NCBI GenBank assembly: GCA_016717595.1
Contig: JADKFE010000008.1
Span: 151,419 to 215,418, forward strand
DNA from: Deltaproteobacteria bacterium
GTDB lineage: Bacteria; Myxococcota_A; UBA796; CAJQPC01
DNA length: 64,000 nucleotides
Direction of reading: 5' to 3'
The translations under genes and the position numbers were made by a program. The first letter of the stretch is position 1. Each line of letters starts with the position of its first letter. Under the pieces are notes generated by a model. The model was not told the DNA's origin and did not search any database. It saw only the letters and a list, made by a program, of their open reading frames with translations. This document shows, in pieces, positions 61,950-64,000 of the stretch.

Positions 61950-62297
61950 GCTCATCGTTCAGCGGCGCTTACTCATCGCTCAGCGGCGCTCGCTCATCGC
62001 TCAGCGGCGCTTACTCATCGCTCAGCGGCGCTCGCTCATCGCTCAGCGGCGCTTACTCATCGCTCAGTGGCGCTCGATCATCACTCAGTGGCGCTCACTC
62101 ATCGGCCAGTGACGCTCACTCATCGCTCAGTGGCGCTTACTCATCGCTCAGTGGCGCTCGATCATCGCTCAGTGGCGCTCGATCATCGCTCAGTGGCGCT
62201 CGATCATCGCTCAGTGGCGCTCGATCATCGCTCAGCAGCGCTCGATCATCGCTCAGCAACGCTCGCTCATCGTTCAGTAGCGCTCACTCACCAGTGA
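61950..62297. repeat. 21-bp tandem repeat, 16 copies plus degenerate flanks
   Basis: Unit about CGCTCGCTCATCGCTCAGCGG with variants (TTACTCATC, GATCATC, CAGTGG). Copies alternate between CTCGCTCATC and CTTACTCATC on the left and become CTCGATCATC in the middle, showing block-wise spread. Translation would give a heptad (DHRSVAL) repeat in one plus frame, but there is no ribosome-binding site or protein-like flank. Weak copies continue to about 62360. Confidence 0.88.
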
Positions 62298-62454
62298 GCA
62301 GCCCCCACTCATCGGTCAGCAGCGTTCACTCACCGCCAGGCGGCCCTCACTCACCAGCGCTCGGCCTGACCACACCCACCGGAGCCTCGCGGCGAGGGGC
62401 ACGATGGAGGGCTCCTCGGCCGCGGGCGCCACGCACCGCCGAGTGCGCCTCCTC

Positions 62455-62690
62455 CTCTCCGGATCCCGCTCCATAGCCTCTCCGGAGATCCGCCCTCCTC
62501 CTCTCCGGACCCTCCTCCTCTCCGGATCCCGCTCCATAGCCTCTCCGGAGATCCACCCTCCTCCTCTCCGGATCCCGCTCCATAGCCTCTCCGGAGATCC
62601 ACCCTCCTCCTCTCCGGAGACGCGCCTATAGCCTCTCCGGAGGCCCGCCCTCCGCCGATCCGGAGATCCACCTGAGGCTGTCCGGAGATG
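62455..62690. repeat. TCCGGA repeat, spacing about 23 bp
   Basis: TCCGGA (or a one-base variant) occurs about eleven times at a spacing of 22-24 bp, with one 17-bp step. Pairs make a 46-bp unit: TCTCCGGATCCCGCTCCATAGCC then TCTCCGGAGATCCACCCTCCTC. Each copy contains the palindromic TCCGGA core. It follows the 21-bp array after about 100 bp. Not coding in any supported frame. Confidence 0.82.
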
Positions 62691-62869
62691 CGCGCAGGAC
62701 CACGCCAGCGGGGATCGGCGGCGCTCGGCAGCCCTTGACCGCTTGATCCGACTGGCGCCGCGCGCACCACTCATTGGCCAGCGTAGAAAAAAAGATCCAG
62801 ACTGGGATGCGCGTGAGCCAACATGTGCTATAAGAACAACATCCTCCTTCCGTCCAATCTTGGTGCCGG

Positions 62870-64000
62870 ATGAACGCTCCTCCCCTGATCGCAGTGTGTA
62901 GTGTCGGCGCAGCCGACCAGATCGCGCCGCTCGTGATCGGGGCCGCGTGGCAGCTTGGTGTGGAAGGATTCAGGGTGATGGTCGTCGAGCTGGCTGAGCT
63001 TGGCCTCACCTCCGGCGTCTTGGGCGACTCGGCGGATCGCCCATCTCTCGGCGCATGGGCGCTTCTGCGCGGGGAAGCCTCGGGGCCCGACGTCGTCAAC
63101 CTCGGCGGCGCCTTGGGCCTGCCTGGGGATGAGCGCGGCGCCGTGGGCCTCGTGGTGATGGAGCGCGCCCCGGGCGCGGAGCTCCTCGCCGCCCGCGATG
63201 ACGCGGCGATGTCAAGTATGAAGGCCCGGCTCAACGCGCTTACGCTGAGCGGCGAGGCGCCTGATCTCACCTTCGTCGTTCTCCCCGCTGGGGACTCTGG
63301 CTTAGGGCGATCCGCGCTGATCAGCTTGGTCGATGTGGCGGCGTTTGTGGCCCAAGAGCACCTCGGCGACATTCGCGCCTTGGCGGAGCTTGCGCAAGAG
63401 GCGTTACGCGCTCGGCCCAGCCCCCTGCCGACGCTCCGGGTTGAGCTGCGCAAAGGCGCCCACGGCGACGAGGAGCCCTCCGCGGCGTGGCTCTCCCGCT
63501 GGCACGCCACCGCGGACGTTGTGCTCGCGCCCCTGCCCCGCTCGGCCAAAGCGCTGGTGAAGGTGCTGCGGGAGCCCGTGCAGAAGGGTCGCCTCGACGG
63601 CTTGGCCAAAGAGCTGCGCCGCCGCGCCGGGGTCTTCCACCACGATCTCACCGAGCGAGTGCGTGAGGCCGAGGCTGAAGACTTAGACACCGTGCTTGAA
63701 GACGCCTTCTTCACCCTGCGCGCCCAAGATCCCAAGGCCGCCCGCGCCCTGTTTGACGCGGAGATCGTGCCGGGATCGGGCACCCTGCTCGCCGGGGTCG
63801 CCGCCCTGCGCGCCGTGATGCGCTCGCCGGACGCCGACTTCGCCGAGCTTCGGCACTACGCGAACCAGGTCGTGCAGAAGCAGCGCTGGAACACGCCGAC
63901 GCCGCTCTCTGAAGACATCCTCAAGGCGTTTGAGCGGCTGCGGACGGAGCTGAATGGGGGGGCGGTTGTTCCTAACCCCGCCCGTGTGCTCATCGGCGCG
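62870..64000 (+). CDS. ParA/MinD-like protein with degenerate P-loop (partial, runs off window)
   Basis: At least 377 residues, open to the window end. The start MNAPPLIAVCSVGAADQIAP sits where ParA/MinD proteins have IAVxxxKGGVGKTT, but the Lys/Gly-rich loop is replaced by SVGAADQIA. The following WQLGVEGFRVMVVELAELGLTSGVLGD copies the helix-strand 'G.rVlliDlD...' of that fold, and LTFVVLPAGDSGLG the DlvilDtpaG strand. The next about 200 residues are helical and unrecognised. So it is probably an NTPase fold that has lost nucleotide hydrolysis, or a distant relative. TATAAG lies 35 bp upstream; the ribosome-binding site is weak. Confidence 0.6.
   Translation, partial: MNAPPLIAVCSVGAADQIAPLVIGAAWQLGVEGFRVMVVELAELGLTSGVLGDSADRPSLGAWALLRGEASGPDVVNLGGALGLPGDERGAVGLVVMERAPGAELLAARDDAAMSSMKARLNALTLSGEAPDLTFVVLPAGDSGLGRSALISLVDVAAFVAQEHLGDIRALAELAQEALRARPSPLPTLRVELRKGAHGDEEPSAAWLSRWHATADVVLAPLPRSAKALVKVLREPVQKGRLDGLAKELRRRAGVFHHDLTERVREAEAEDLDTVLEDAFFTLRAQDPKAARALFDAEIVPGSGTLLAGVAALRAVMRSPDADFAELRHYANQVVQKQRWNTPTPLSEDILKAFERLRTELNGGAVVPNPARVLIGA

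Larger units (their letters stand above)
61786..62869. other. Long non-coding stretch holding two minisatellites
   Basis: No convincing gene in either strand. The left end carries the promoter side of the ArsR-rhodanese gene (AT-rich ATTATTCAAGAGTTTTGTTG, 61815-61834, and a TTCAA/TTGAA inverted word that could be its operator). Two tandem repeats follow and are listed separately. The right end (62780-62869) is AT-richer and has TATAAG (62829) as a -10 candidate for the last gene. Confidence 0.6.

Noticed and set aside
61950..62690. CRISPR array or secreted repeat protein
   Set aside because: Units are contiguous without spacers, and the encoded heptads lack a start signal, signal peptide or flanking domain.

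Overview
The window is very GC-rich and reads as a chromosome segment of a Myxococcota-type (deltaproteobacterial) Gram-negative bacterium. The signs are a PilM-N-O-P-Q type IV pilus cluster next to aroK/aroB, many lipoproteins with clear lipoboxes, thrombospondin type-3 (TSP3) calcium-repeat surface proteins ending in a Cys-containing tail, a hydrophobic helix and a poly-Arg tip (MYXO-CTERM style), several cNMP-binding proteins and a TPR/Ser-Thr kinase. No rRNA, tRNA, IS element or CRISPR array was recognised.

Layout. 0-8.1 kb (minus): pilM-pilN-pilO-pilP-pilQ-aroK-aroB-lipoprotein-aroQ, mostly joined by ATGA/GTGA overlaps. 8.4-13.2 kb (plus): membrane/TPR protein, double cNMP-binding protein, NUDIX hydrolase. 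13.2-23.1 kb: accessory, defence-like region with a 42-bp tandem repeat, a helical protein + AAA ATPase + HNH-like nuclease operon (Septu-like), a STAND-like ATPase overlapping a giant TPR/kinase/FGE-fold protein, a G/C-only tract, an orphan HigA antitoxin and a macro-domain protein. 23.3-26.5 kb: three-gene lipoprotein operon (VWA, TolB-like with CxxCH, small lipoprotein). 26.6-32 kb: PAS-GGDEF-EAL protein, stand-alone GyrB-like ATPase, RNA ligase and a lipoxygenase. 32.3-38.1 kb: Ada-like zinc protein, amidohydrolase operon, metzincin lipoprotein, two cNMP-binding proteins and a TlpA thioredoxin. 38.2-46 kb: two paralogous TSP3 proteins (one badly broken) around a secreted protein, and a divergent copper-monooxygenase-like lipoprotein. 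46.5-61.8 kb: envelope lipoprotein, pckA, a proline-rich membrane protein, HMA metal-binding protein, B12-type radical SAM, typA, a MopE-like lipoprotein, a glf-like flavoprotein, dihaem cytochrome c, MFS transporter and an ArsR-rhodanese regulator. 61.8-62.9 kb holds two minisatellites; a ParA/MinD-like gene with a degenerate P-loop runs off the right end.

Several genes need one base added or removed to read through (pilN, a lipoprotein near 35 kb, the TSP3 gene, the proline-rich protein, the MopE-like gene, arsR-rhodanese). Most of these sit in or next to short homopolymers, so assembly or sequencing error is the simplest explanation; the broken TSP3 copy at 38.2-40.7 kb has many more lesions. 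The best candidates for an undescribed system are the split STAND ATPase plus TPR-kinase-FGE pair and the three-gene ATPase/HNH operon beside it.
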